In this document: positions 1-11,600 of the stretch, in pieces
Layout of the letters: the number at the start of each line of letters is the position of its first letter
Numbering within the stretch: position 1 is the first letter of the stretch
Source: a virus
IMG/VR virus record: IMGVR_UViG_3300028829_001390
Span: 1-28,925 of that record
Strand: one strand, 5' to 3'
DNA length: 28,925 nt
The notes under the pieces: model-generated
Told to the model about the DNA's origin: nothing
Databases searched by the model: none
The model's input: only the letters and a program-made list of their open reading frames with translations
Position numbers and translations under genes: made by a program

Positions 1-1553
1 ACAGTATAGGGGATGGGGCTATTCGCTCATACTGGGAGAACTTCTCTCTCAGCTCATCTTCAATCGACCTAACAGCTACAGACGGAGAGGCAGTGACATC
101 ATTCAAAGCTGGCGCTACTCACGACTTCGGTATCGTCTACTACGACGATAGAAACAGACCATGTGGAGTTCAACCAATTAGCGAGAATTACGTAAAGCAT
201 TTTGGAGAGAACCGACAAGGTAACAATGGCCGGACGGAGATTGATTTTCGTGTCCTGCATGAACCGCCTACTTGGGCTAAGAAGTGGGCTACTGTTTACT
301 CGAAGAATACGAGCTACGAAAAGATTATTCAAGTCGTAGTCAACGAAGCAGCAACTGGCAAGCAGACTGAGTTTGTCGATATTCGCTCTAACGATGGACA
401 AGGAACTAGGCCGATTATTCAAGGCTTGGACGATGGAATTAGCGGTCAGATTTTCATATCAATGAGGGGTCTAGAAGGCAAGGCCAATTCCTATCGTGAC
501 TTCAAGGGTGCGAAGATATCGTATGAGTTTAATGAAGGAGACATCCTTCGTGTGCTTCAGTATGAGGACCAAAACCAAACCGTGCAAAGACCTCTTCACG
601 AGTTTGTGATTACATCGTACAAACACTACAGTGACGACGACCAGAACCCCATACTATTAGGTGATAATAGTCAGGACTCTGATGAAACAAACTACAGAAG
701 GACTGGTTGGTTCTTGACGGTAAGAGATAACAATGTGTCAGGGTTTTCCAGAAGTGACGTTCTATTGTCAAAAGACTTTTTCAGTCAGAACTGTTTGGTT
801 GAGATATGCAGACCAAAGAAATATGACACAGAAGAGTCAAGAATTTATTATGAAGTAAAGAAGCAGTATGACATTATTGAAGTCGGAGGTGTTAGGACTC
901 ATGCTGGCGATAGGTCTAACAGCACCTCTCCGTTATTCTCAATCAATGTAACTGGCCCTACCACATTCACATCAAATCAAAGGCTGTACCTAGGCGATAA
1001 GATAATCACGGCAGCCTCTTCAGTATTCGTTGCTGGAATAAGGCCATTAAGTAGCGGGAGCTATGCATACAGCGTGTTTAGTGGCGTGCCATTTAACCAG
1101 TCTGACATATCTCAAGCCAACTCTATTTCATGCTCTATCGACACTACCGTTGGAGGCAGTAACAGCATTCACAAAGGAGTCGTGACCCTAACTCAAGGCG
1201 ACGTGTATTTAAGGATAAGAGAGCAGCTAAGCAACCCTGAGTCAGACTATAATCCTAATAACAACTCAAACATTACATATCCTTACAATCCAACCATTCC
1301 TGATAACCAACTGTATAGAAAGTGGCTGGTAGAAGATGAATCTGTGAGCGACTTCTTCGATTCTAAGGCCATCAGCATCGGAAGACCTTTCATCGAAACG
1401 CCAGACCAGAAGGAGATTAGGAGGCATACAGCTATTACGTACAGCGCACCATTCGTCTCTGATTCTTCTGTGCTAAACCTGTCTTCATTCAACCCTCTGC
1501 TATATCCATACAAGGATTACAACTCTAAGCCACACGAATCAGCAGACAGCTAA
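1..1553 (+). CDS. Tail stabilisation/ring-type protein, N-terminal part (5' truncated by window)
   Basis: The frame is open from the first bases (codons begin at position 3), so the gene starts outside the window; the GTG at 93 is only an internal codon. The visible part begins SIGDGAIRSYWENF and soon carries GATHDFGIVYYDDRNR, a pattern I associate with tail stabilisation/ring proteins of podoviruses, including those of Bacteroidota and crAss-like phages. Such proteins sit between portal and tail tube. Near the end, YSAPFVSDSSVLNLSSFNP matches the middle of such proteins rather than a natural C-terminus. Translation stops at TAA 1551-1553, and the family-like sequence resumes in the -1 frame at about 1541, now read as the next gene. 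The assignment rests on remembered sequence patterns, not on a search. A receptor-binding tail-tip protein is the main alternative. Confidence 0.6.
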   Translation, partial: SIGDGAIRSYWENFSLSSSSIDLTATDGEAVTSFKAGATHDFGIVYYDDRNRPCGVQPISENYVKHFGENRQGNNGRTEIDFRVLHEPPTWAKKWATVYSKNTSYEKIIQVVVNEAATGKQTEFVDIRSNDGQGTRPIIQGLDDGISGQIFISMRGLEGKANSYRDFKGAKISYEFNEGDILRVLQYEDQNQTVQRPLHEFVITSYKHYSDDDQNPILLGDNSQDSDETNYRRTGWFLTVRDNNVSGFSRSDVLLSKDFFSQNCLVEICRPKKYDTEESRIYYEVKKQYDIIEVGGVRTHAGDRSNSTSPLFSINVTGPTTFTSNQRLYLGDKIITAASSVFVAGIRPLSSGSYAYSVFSGVPFNQSDISQANSISCSIDTTVGGSNSIHKGVVTLTQGDVYLRIREQLSNPESDYNPNNNSNITYPYNPTIPDNQLYRKWLVEDESVSDFFDSKAISIGRPFIETPDQKEIRRHTAITYSAPFVSDSSVLNLSSFNPLLYPYKDYNSKPHESADS

Positions 1554-1573
1554 TTGAGTCTTCTGGAGATGGC

Positions 1574-3085
1574 ATGCTCGTCACTAGTACGAACGTGCTA
1601 GGAACAGAAACCTATTTTGCTGGTTCATTTGGACCGGGACTAAACCCAGAATCTATTGTTGAACGATTCGGAGTTACATACTTCTGCGACATGGATGCCG
1701 GAAAGGTGTTTGCTTTGTCGAGCAACGGCATTGAGCCTATTAGCGACAAGAATATGAGCTCGTTCTTTGAGGGGTTGTTTGCAGACCTGTTGCTTAGAGA
1801 CTCGGTCCCTAGGATTCCTTGTGGTATTGACCCGGAGAACGATGAGTTTGTTGTGACTACTGAGTCGCAAGACGTTAATGATATCGTCATCGACAGCAAT
1901 AATGTTGGGGATGTTCAGAAGCCACCTACAAACGCAAGGGTTGCTGACCCATCCGGAAAGGTTAAGGCGGTGTACGGAAGTAGTAACATGATGACTTGGG
2001 ATAAAGACTCAATCATCTGGAGCGACACTAACGTAACGCCTGAATCGTATCGGCTTGAGTGGGATAGTTGGGGTGAGTCAATTATGTTTGTTGACAAGCT
2101 TACAGAAAGAGGCTCCGTCTTCATTGACCCAAGCAAGAGATTGGTTACAACGGATATCAAAATCGACATCCTAACGTCAGATGGCAAGTACAGGGGTGTG
2201 GGACTCATCAATCCCGCTGATGGCTCTATTTCTTTCCCGTCTACCCTAATTGAAATTGGAGAGTCCTCGGATTCATCAGTGACTATATCTGTTACTGATG
2301 GTCAGGATGATGATGGAAATACGCTTGCATACAGCACCACTAAGGGTTTCTGGCTAAGCTTCTATTCGTTTAATCCGGAGCTGTACACCAACCTTCACAA
2401 TAGGTTCTTCTCATTTGAGAATGGGCAGATGTACAGGCACAACGTTAACGACACAAACAACAACTTCTACGGAACACAATACGACTCTATGGTTGAGTTG
2501 GTTTCTAGGCAAAACCCATCCACGGTAAAGGTTTATAACGCTATTGGGCTGGAGGGTGATAGCAATTGGGATGGTACTATATCTAATTCCTCTCAGACAA
2601 CTAGCATCACAGCAGAGATGTTTGAGAACAGAGAGGGCATGAGGTACACTGTCATCCCAAAGGATATTAGCGACGCAACATCTGATTCCTCTGGTTCAAA
2701 TATTGTTGTTCTTGGGGAGGTAGACCAACTGTCCGGGGGAGCACTGAATCAGGTTAGGTTTAAGAACAGGATTAGCAACTTGCCATTCGGTATTGGGGAT
2801 GAGATTAGGATACTTAGCTCAAACTCCTCGTCTGCTACTGGCAGGGTGATATCTAAAATTCTGGATAGAAAAACCATTCAGTTAGATGGCTCCGCAGCCG
2901 GAACATTTGGGACAACACTTATCGCCGTATCCAACGACGAGGTTAATGGAGACCACATGAGAGACTATCACGCCAAGGTGAAGTTGACAAACGACAGTAC
3001 TAGTGACGTAGAGCTCTATGCAGTGAATATGAACTACACCCCATCGCCTCTACATGACGACGGGCAACCAGCAAAACAACAGTAA
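1574..3085 (+). CDS. Tail stabilisation/ring-type protein, C-terminal part (possible frameshifted continuation)
   Basis: This 503-residue product begins 20 bases after the preceding stop and lies in the -1 frame relative to it. Its frame is open upstream to 1529 and encodes SRQLIESSGDG directly before the ATG, so the ATG may not be the real start. The first 70 residues carry STNVLGTETYFAGSFGPG, NPESIVERFGVTYF and GIEPISDKNMSSFF, which I recognise as the second half of the podoviral stabilisation/ring-type protein. In that family the block follows LNLSSFNP...YKDYNS in one chain. The rest is beta-rich and ends in a Pro/Gln-rich tail. It is followed after 2 bases by the next virion gene, so it is probably cotranscribed. 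It may be half of a broken gene, the product of a programmed frameshift, or an assembly artefact. Confidence 0.6.
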   Translation: MLVTSTNVLGTETYFAGSFGPGLNPESIVERFGVTYFCDMDAGKVFALSSNGIEPISDKNMSSFFEGLFADLLLRDSVPRIPCGIDPENDEFVVTTESQDVNDIVIDSNNVGDVQKPPTNARVADPSGKVKAVYGSSNMMTWDKDSIIWSDTNVTPESYRLEWDSWGESIMFVDKLTERGSVFIDPSKRLVTTDIKIDILTSDGKYRGVGLINPADGSISFPSTLIEIGESSDSSVTISVTDGQDDDGNTLAYSTTKGFWLSFYSFNPELYTNLHNRFFSFENGQMYRHNVNDTNNNFYGTQYDSMVELVSRQNPSTVKVYNAIGLEGDSNWDGTISNSSQTTSITAEMFENREGMRYTVIPKDISDATSDSSGSNIVVLGEVDQLSGGALNQVRFKNRISNLPFGIGDEIRILSSNSSSATGRVISKILDRKTIQLDGSAAGTFGTTLIAVSNDEVNGDHMRDYHAKVKLTNDSTSDVELYAVNMNYTPSPLHDDGQPAKQQ

Positions 3086-3087
3086 TT

Positions 3088-3963
3088 ATGACAACCGAAA
3101 CTCAAAATACTGGGCTTACTCAGGCTCAAGCTGACCTGATTGGGTTGGGCACACAAACTTTGGGCGGTCTAGCTGGTGGTATCGTAGATATCGCTCAAGG
3201 TATTCAGGCTAAGAAAGGCGCAGGTGAAGCACAAAGAAAAGCTAATACTGAGCTCGAAAACCTCAAGGCTTCCCAGCCGTCATTATCTACACCGTCTGAG
3301 TACTATGATGCTGTAAAAAATGCGTATGACCAAAGGTTGCTTCAGATGCGAAATCAAGACATCAACAGGTCTCTCGCTACTACAGCTCAGGCTGCCCAGC
3401 AGTACGGCTCAAGGGGTCTAGGGGCGATTATGCAGGCCCAACAACAGACTCAGTCCCAGCTCGGGGAGGAAGCCATGAAGCAACAACAGCTACAAACCGC
3501 AGCACTGACGAATCTGGCATCTGCAAGACAGCAAGAAACTCAACTTAGAGAGGCTAGGTCAACTAGAGATTTGGAGTATGGGTATGACGCTAAGGCTTTG
3601 GCTGATGCGCAAATGGCTCAGGCAAAACAACAGATTGGACAAGGCGTTGCTGGAACTTTGGGTGGAATAGCAACGATAGCTACCGGCGGTCTTGCTGCAG
3701 CTGGACAGGCTGACGGCCTAAAGAAGATACTAGGGTTTGAGCGTGGTGGTGAGGTTTACAAGACACCCGGTGAATTCAATCACGACACAAACGAGATGTA
3801 CGTAGTTGATGAAGATGGAAGGGACGTTGGTATTGCTCTGACTGGTGGTGAGTATGTAATTAACCCAGAGGACGCTAGAAGAATGAGAGAGCTTTCCAGT
3901 AAGGGTAAGACACCTCTTCATAAATTCGTAGGCAAGATGGTTAGAAGGTTCGAAAAAGCATAA
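3088..3963 (+). CDS. Putative internal virion / DNA-ejection-type protein
   Basis: The product has 291 residues and no catalytic motif that I recognise. It has a Gly-rich hydrophobic segment near residues 17-39 and a second at about 186-208. Between them lies a long Gln/Ala-rich helical region of coiled-coil character (residues ~45-180). Near the C-terminus, EMYVVDEDGRDVGIALTGGEYVINPEDA (about residues 238-263) resembles the closing segment of many phage tail-tip, tape-measure and internal core proteins (GGE-Y-V-I/V-NPEQ/EDA). The composition resembles small internal virion proteins such as T7 gp14, which insert in the host envelope during DNA ejection. Position between the tail protein and the giant virion protein agrees with that. 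Function is inferred. Confidence 0.5.
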   Translation: MTTETQNTGLTQAQADLIGLGTQTLGGLAGGIVDIAQGIQAKKGAGEAQRKANTELENLKASQPSLSTPSEYYDAVKNAYDQRLLQMRNQDINRSLATTAQAAQQYGSRGLGAIMQAQQQTQSQLGEEAMKQQQLQTAALTNLASARQQETQLREARSTRDLEYGYDAKALADAQMAQAKQQIGQGVAGTLGGIATIATGGLAAAGQADGLKKILGFERGGEVYKTPGEFNHDTNEMYVVDEDGRDVGIALTGGEYVINPEDARRMRELSSKGKTPLHKFVGKMVRRFEKA

Positions 3964-3967
3964 AACA

Positions 3968-5680
3968 ATGGCTGAAGAAGGAACAAGATTTAAGACAGGG
4001 TATCTAGCGCCAAGCGTTAGCTATGCGCAGATGGGTAAGGAAATGGGAGAATCCATTCGCCTTAGCCTTCAGGATATTTATGACCGTCAAGAACAAAGAA
4101 GGGCTAGGTTGAACGCTACGTATGGTTTAACCTCAGCAATGGACGAGTCTGTACCTGCTGGTGTGGCTGCCAAGTATAGAGGCGGCGGACAAATGCTACT
4201 TAATCAGATGCAGGAGGCATCAGCCAGAGCGTATCAAACGCAGAATCAGTCTGACGTTAACGCATATCTCGCATTAAAAAATGAGTTCACTCAGTTTAAA
4301 AACATAACTTCAGCTAAAAGCGCACTTGACAATCAAACCAGAAACTCAATTGCTAATGGCTCATACGCTAACCTTTCTGGGGGCGTTGAGGAAAACCTAC
4401 AGCTTTATAATGAATACAACAAAGCTGATTTTGTGTGGGATGAAGTGGACCAAAGACTTACAGTTAAGGTGGGTGATGGATATGTGCCTTGGCAAGAGTC
4501 AAACATAGCCAGCCTAGATGATGTTTTTATCCCGCAGACAAAGTGGGCGGGGACCAGCTACATGCCAGAGAAAGTAGGCTCCTCTATTTATGAGGGCAAG
4601 CTTAGCGCAAAATCAGATTCGTATCAGGTATTAGACCCCACGTACAAACTTGCAACGGGTGAGTTAGATGAAGCTTCGATTTACGCAGATGTTAATGACG
4701 AGATTGATGCGCTTCTCTCCCTTCGAGGACCCGAATTGCTGGAGGCCGTGCAAGCTGTTGGGTGGAAGACTCTCCATGTACCGGGGAAGACTGAGCTTTC
4801 TATTAAAGACATCCAAAATGCGGCAAATTACTATAATCAAGAAGACCTATTCTTAGAGGGGATTCCGTACAACGGTAATACCTACACGCTCTCAAGCGGC
4901 TCTCTCAATGAGAAGGGAGAGTGGGTGTTTGATGTTCCTGACGATGCGTTTACAACTATGGTCGGTGGGAAAGAGATGCTAAAAAAAAGAAAGGCTGTAA
5001 AAGTGTGGGCTGAGCAAACCGCTAGAGTCGCAAGAAACCGAGTGGAGGTGGTAAATCAGCAGTCTCAGATTGCTTCATCCGTTAAAGCAGACGAGTTACG
5101 GGAGGAGGCCACACGAGCGGCTCAAGAAGAGGCGGAAGCGGCAAGCGAAGAATCATTTGATACTCAGCTTGTGCCTATTGCAAAATCGATGACCATCCCT
5201 GCGCATCAAATACAAGACGAACAGGGTCGGGTTGTCGATGTTCCCGAACAACCAAATGTCCGACACAATATTGTACCCGCAAGCGTTAAGGGTAGGGAAT
5301 TTAAGTTCCCTATTAGTGTTGACTCCCCCGCTGTAAAAAACGCAGAGGCAGACCCTACCGTAAACGACCAGTCAGGAAGGATGATTATGGTTAAGAATAC
5401 CATTCATGATTCCAATGGTCAGTTGGTTGGATTTGATATTGCTTACGGACCGGGTATGATTGAGGGTCTACCAATGCAACTTGAAGGAACAGACCTGAAG
5501 ATTGAGCGGGTGTGGAAGTTCCAAGCTGGATATAATGATATTCTTAGTGGATTCTTAGCAGTTGGACAGCCAAAGGGAAGGAGGACTGGACGAGATTTGC
5601 TGTATGAAGCCGGCACTAGAATCAACCCAGTTGAGTTTGAGACGCAACTCTTATTGGACCAGTATCGCCAAGGTAATTAA
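3968..5680 (+). CDS. Putative structural/internal virion protein
   Basis: The protein has 570 residues and I do not recognise its family. It starts four bases after the preceding stop, in the same + strand run. The N-terminus (GYLAPSVSYAQMGKEM, then a basic helical stretch to about residue 60) is typical of internal virion proteins that pack against portal and tail. A charged Glu/Ala-rich helix lies at about residues 345-395, with EELREEATRAAQEEAEAAS-like composition. The C-terminal 170 residues look globular and beta-rich. There are no signal peptide, membrane segments or Cys pairs. An A8 run at 4981-4988 lies within the coding frame. Location suggests a T7 gp15-like core role, but this is inference from order only. 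Confidence 0.45.
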   Translation: MAEEGTRFKTGYLAPSVSYAQMGKEMGESIRLSLQDIYDRQEQRRARLNATYGLTSAMDESVPAGVAAKYRGGGQMLLNQMQEASARAYQTQNQSDVNAYLALKNEFTQFKNITSAKSALDNQTRNSIANGSYANLSGGVEENLQLYNEYNKADFVWDEVDQRLTVKVGDGYVPWQESNIASLDDVFIPQTKWAGTSYMPEKVGSSIYEGKLSAKSDSYQVLDPTYKLATGELDEASIYADVNDEIDALLSLRGPELLEAVQAVGWKTLHVPGKTELSIKDIQNAANYYNQEDLFLEGIPYNGNTYTLSSGSLNEKGEWVFDVPDDAFTTMVGGKEMLKKRKAVKVWAEQTARVARNRVEVVNQQSQIASSVKADELREEATRAAQEEAEAASEESFDTQLVPIAKSMTIPAHQIQDEQGRVVDVPEQPNVRHNIVPASVKGREFKFPISVDSPAVKNAEADPTVNDQSGRMIMVKNTIHDSNGQLVGFDIAYGPGMIEGLPMQLEGTDLKIERVWKFQAGYNDILSGFLAVGQPKGRRTGRDLLYEAGTRINPVEFETQLLLDQYRQGN

Positions 5681-5696
5681 TCCTTATTTTTGATGC

Positions 5697-8600
5697 ATGG
5701 ATGAGAAGCTGAAAGCGTTACTCTCTCAGGCAGAAGCCAATGGTGCTGATGAGACTGAGATGAAGAAGATTATCAGAGACTACTTGCTCGGTAATCAAAA
5801 AAAAAAAGAAGAAGCCTCACCGTATCCCTCTGTTTTGGGGGTGGGTTCATTGGGCTCAAGCTCGCCTACAGATTTGGGTGGAGAACAAAGCGATGCACTT
5901 TCGGATTGGCTTACCGCACCGAGAATAGGTGACAAGGTAGTCCCTGAATATCAGGCAGACATAATCAGCACCTACGCTGAGGACTTTGATAACGCATATC
6001 TTCAGGGTATTAGCGAAAGATTTGACGTAGATAGATATCGGAAAGTAGCGCAATCAAAACAAGAGTTCCTAGCCCCGTTCGACCAAGGTGATAACGCAGT
6101 AAGGAACACCCTGATTCGTGACTCTCTAGTTAAATACGATGCTTCTGCAACTGAGGACCAAAAGGATGCCGCTAAGAAAGAGATAATTGACCTTTTGTAC
6201 CAGTCTGGCGACCCCGACTTCGAGGTCAATAGATTTCTACTTGCTGGCACTGACGAGAACTTAGCCAACAACATGCTAGGAAGGGACGAAGTGGAGGGTG
6301 ATTATGCAATGACGCAAAAGTACACCCAAAGCGAGAGGGCTAACGAAGCGATGAAGAAGATAGGGGGGTTGGCGGCTATGACGAGCGGCCCCAAGTTTCG
6401 GGAGATGGTGCCGGAAGAGATTAGAAACAACCCAGAGCAGCTGTCCAATTTAGAGCGAGAGCTGATGGATGAGTTTGGTGTAGTCGTTGACCTAAATAGC
6501 GACACATATGTGGGGGGTTACGAGTTTTTAAAGGACAATTCAGCTGGATTAGGCACTACGATTGGCAAGGCTTGGAGGGAAAACTTAGCGGGTGCCAAGT
6601 ACATGCTGGGCGATATGTGGGCATCGATGGCCGGAGACGACAACATGCTTTCGAACTACCTTATTGAGTCAGCTGACGAAAGTAAAAGGCTTGCAGAGGA
6701 GGCCGCAAAAAGACTTCCATTCTCACTTCAAAGCTACTGGGATAGAACGGGCGACCTTATGGAAAAGATTGGCACGGAGCTGTCTGAAGGGGAGGTGGGT
6801 TTAGCTGACCAAGCTATCAGTCAGTGGGTTGATGAGTCACTAAGGTTGGGCGGGGAGTCTATGCCAATGATGGGCGGTGCTTTGGCAGCCGGCTGGTTAA
6901 CTAGAGGTAGGTCAATGCGCGGTATGGGGTATGCAAAAGCTGTAAAGGGCTTGAGGGGTGCAGAAAGGGTTGCAGCTCAAAGAAAGTTCATTGAAGCCAA
7001 CAGAAATTTACGCGCTTTAAGTAAGGGTAAAACGACTGTGTCCGCTCAAATGGCTAGACGGGCCCAATCCTCTGCCCATGTTGGAGCGTTGGGTGCCACA
7101 ACCTTCATGGGTATGGCTTCTACATACAATCAGGTAAGAGATGAGGAGTGGTTTCAAGAGATGGACGGGCTTGAAAAAGCTGGGTACACCAGTGTTATGG
7201 GTTTCTTGGAAGGGGCTCCGGCATTTGTTGGTGCTGCTATCGCTACAAATGTATTGAGGTCAGCCGGGAAAAAGGGTATAGAAAGTTTTGTCAAGGGCCT
7301 TATGAAAAACGTAGGTCTTGCAATGGTGGAGGAGGGGTTTACTGAAGGGGTTACAGCTGCTGGTCAGTATTACATCAACAGCAAAGTTAACCCTAATGTT
7401 GAGTTCAGCATGGAGGGATTATGGGATGCTACAAAAGAGGGTTGGTTGGCAGGTGTTGTACTTGGTGGTGGTATTGCCGGAACAACAGGAGCTTTATCGG
7501 TAGGTGTAAAGGCAACCTCTCTAGCTGCAACGGCTGTTAACTCGGTCCGAGATAGAGTTGTAATCACACAGCTCGCTGAGGACTATGATAACGCCCCCAC
7601 AAAGGAGCTCAGAAAGGAGATAGGCAAGAAGCTTAACGATGCTATTGCCAGAGCTTGGGATAGAAAGCTGGGCAGAGCAAAGTTTTATGAAGGTCTTGCA
7701 GAAACAAATCCAGAGGCATTCCAAAAGATTGAGGAGATACAAAAGAGAATCGCAAAGCTTGGTGTCGAACACAGCAGAGCTCAAGACGAAGACACACGAG
7801 CCAAGTTGAAGGCCGAGATGACAGCCCTTCTTGATGAAAGAGGCAGACTTGACTCTGAGTTTGGACTTGAGTATGATATCGATATCGAAAGTGAAACCAA
7901 TAGGGTTCTTAGGGGTATCGCTAGGATTGATAAGAGATACAGCGGATATGGCGAGCTATTCCAAGGTGATGCAGACTCTGTAACTGTAACAGCTGAAAAT
8001 TCTGACGCGGTTCTCGACGCTATCAACGGCACCACGTTTGAAAGTATCGACCAGTTTGATGACGGCTCATTCAAGAGTGGTTCTCAGATGCAAAAGGCTT
8101 TGAGAAATGTGGTGACAGCTGTTAAGGCACTGACCAAGACTGGTAAGGTGACAAAAGTCACAATACATAAAACGCTCGATTCTTTCCGAGCAGCCACAGG
8201 ACGTGACGCTCGCGGTGCTTACTTAGGAAAAGGTGAGATTCACGTCTACGCTCCAGCCATACTTCAAAACACTGGATTCCATGAGGCTTTCCATGACGTT
8301 GTTCTTGAAGCTCTTGGTCAGGAGGCAGTTACCGGAATGGCTGAGCAGTTCTTTGCATCTCTTACTGGTCCACTCAGGTCCAAGTACACGAACTTTTTAA
8401 GGCAGTATGGCAATGCTGGCGATATCCGCAAGGCTATCCGAGAAAATCCAGAGGTAGCAGAGGAGTTTTTAATTGAGCTGCTGGCCGACATGTCTGCGGG
8501 CAATGTAGATGTTGCTGTCAAGAAGGGGTTGCTTAATTCATTTAAGTCATTCCTTATTAAGGCGTACAACACAATCCCCGGTACACGTGATATTGACCTT

Positions 8601-11600
8601 TCTAATGCTGACCCCAAGGTTCAAGACTTAGTTGATGCAATGAAAAAGCTTACGGGGCAGATGGCTGAAGGTGAAGAGCTCACATCTGTAGAAGAAGTCC
8701 GTGTTGCTGCTGTTAAGGCGGGATACAACGCTATGATGGTGGAGCTTGAGGATTTGACAGCCCCCAAACTTCAGGGTATGGAGGCGAGGATGCGTGACGT
8801 TGAAGAGGTTGCGGATGCTTCTAGGTATGCCACCGCAATGGCGGAGGCTACTGATAGGATGAGCGAGCTTAAGATGAAAATGTTCCTTCAGGTGGACCCC
8901 ATTACTGTCGAGGATGCTCAACAGATTCTTGATGATGGCGGTAGGCTGTTTATGACTAAGGATGGATTGGCTGGTGCTTACGTAAAGGCCAATGGATATA
9001 TGGGCGGGCTCTTCAAAAACCCAGATTCTCAACTCAAAGCAGTTAGCAAGCCCCTGCAGACAGCTAGACAAAAGGCTGGTGGTAGGTTTTATGATGCTTT
9101 TGCGACTAAGCTTGAAAACATTTACGTGGGTAACGGATGGAAGCCGGTAGCTAGGCTTGATTTCAATGAGGAGTTTGCACCAGATGGCTGGAACGACCCC
9201 GACTCACCACTTATAGACAAGCCGGACGTTGTGTTTTTTGTCAAGGGTGAGGGAGAAGTTGGTGCGGGTATCCGTCTCAATGAATACATGGAGGCATTTG
9301 ATTACGCTGAGCGTATGGCTAACGGAAAGGCTCAAGCCATGCTTAAATCCTTAGAGGATAAGCCGGGCAGAGATTCATATCTAGATGCCGAAGGCGTAAC
9401 TGAAGGAGAGCTAGAACAGAGAAGAGAGGAGTTGAAGCTCGATGAAAGCCAAAGGCGGAAGCGTAGCCCCAAGGTGGTTACTGCCCTCAAGGATTACGTA
9501 GCTCAAGATATTACTCAAGACCAGTACATCGAGGTGGTCAGGGAAGAGACTCCTATCACACCATTTGTATCTGTTCCGGGAGTTCCAACCACACTTGATA
9601 TTGGTGCGGCACTAACAAGCAACAAGCTTGAGTCCGGTATCATTGGATTAAATAAAAAGATTCCAGACAACTACTACGTAGGCTTGAGGCTTGATATTCC
9701 GGCTTACGATAATTACGATGTGTGGGTAGTGTCCATTCACCAAGGTGCAAGAGGCGAGGAACGTACTCCAAACCTTGGTGGTAAGTCTATTGGGTATGGG
9801 CAAACAGCTCTAGCTACCAACGTAGAGTTTCATTCAGTGCCTAAAGGTGCATTAAACATAGCCCTCGAAAAGGGAAAGACCACCATCGCTAGGATGTTTG
9901 GGGACTGGAGTAATCATGACCCCCAACAACTTAGAGATAGGGCTGAGGAAATCATGAACAGTGACGAGTACAACATGTCCGACCTTTCGATTGGAAAGCT
10001 TGAGGGATGGGTGCAGGTTGGTATGAATCCATTTAGACACAGTTGGTTCTACGACAAAAGGGACGGTAACCCTATTGCGTCTGCCTCTGAGGTAATTCAA
10101 ATCGGAGCACTGGTGTTGGCGAAAGATGTAGAGAAGGTGTCGCCAGCCGATGAGCGATACAATGTGGTGAACAAAGACGGAACGACAGTTAAGTTCCAAC
10201 AGATTCTCCCGGGTCAAACTGTAAAGAGCACGGAGGCTATGACCACCAACAAAGCTCAAAATTTTGGCAGGTTTTCTAATAAGTACGCTAAGGATGACTC
10301 TGAGTTTAAGAAGTTAATGCGTCGAGCTGTCGTTCATAATCAGGATGCGTTCGAATTGTTGGAGGGTAGGACTATTATGACATCATCTCCTGACAACCTC
10401 ATGGTAGGTGCGGTGTATTTTGACGGGGAGAAAATCTTTGAGGGCGGAGGTGGAGTGTTCTACCCAGTCAACTCCGGAAACGTGTGGGCATTCGCTGACA
10501 CTAAGGAGGCGAAGGTTGTGGATGAGAAGATTAACGCCATGAGGAAAGCATCTCCAGACGGCAAGGTGTTCTTCACTCTGGTCAGCGGAACTCAAGAAAA
10601 GTTGTTCAGTAATACGGGTGCACTAAGAGCTTCTGAGCAAATCCTTAGGCTCCTTATGGAGCAGGGCGTGTTGCCAGAGTCCGTATTCAATAAGCTGATT
10701 ATTGACACATTCAAGAAGACGTTCCCTAAAGAAAGACCAATCAGGATAGACGGCTCAAGGGCAGAGGTAGTATCAAGGATACTGGAGTATATGGGTAGCG
10801 TCAAGGGGTCTAACTTTGGTAAGCGTAAGTACTTTACGGACAGGATGTTTGTCAACATGGGCGTTGCCCTCAAGGAGAATCAAGAGGCTAGGGATGCTAT
10901 CCAAGAAATGCTTGACACGGACAAAGTGGGCAAGTCTCAGGGTGGTAGCGTGGTCAAGGCTATTGTAGCCCGTATGCTTACGGAAGAGTTCCTTCAGGCA
11001 GTGCCTCCCGGCATGATTTATGGTGCTATTGAGATTGACTCCGATGTAACATTCGTAGAGGATGCGGAGGCTTCAGCCATATTCCCAGCGGCTGTAATTC
11101 AAGTGGACGAGAACGGCAATAAAAAGCAACCGAAGCTGCACCTATTTAAGGACAAGGTTCCAGCAAAGGACGTTCTCGTGACTGAGAGAGGGTTCAGGAG
11201 AGAGGCGTTTGTAGAGACATTCTCTAGGAAATACGAGGGGAGAAAGAGAAAAGACGGAACATTTAAAGACCCGGCCAAGGCAGCTGACACCGCATGGCAC
11301 GCATTACTTGGACTGAGGAATCAGCCATACGGGATGGCCCGGTACAAGGGCAAGGCACAGAACATGGTGCAAGAGGAAGGTAAGGCGCAGGGCAACCTGA
11401 TTCGCTTGGTATCACAGATGCTGGACTCCAAGTACCCATCACCAATTGTAAAGAGAGACAAGAGAAGAAAGAATCCCGTTACAGGTATTGACGAAAGCAT
11501 GCAGATGGATGCGTTTGTCAGGGTGAAGAAGGAGGTGATTGACACCTTGATTGATTACGGTATGACCAAGGAGGCAGCCGAGCGTATGTACAAGGAAGCT

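Noticed and set aside
8628-9071. 147-codon frame on the - strand within the giant gene
   Set aside because: It lies wholly antisense to a conserved-looking part of the 3315-residue protein and its product has no family-like features; long antisense frames are expected in a 10-kb gene with few TTA/CTA/TCA codons.
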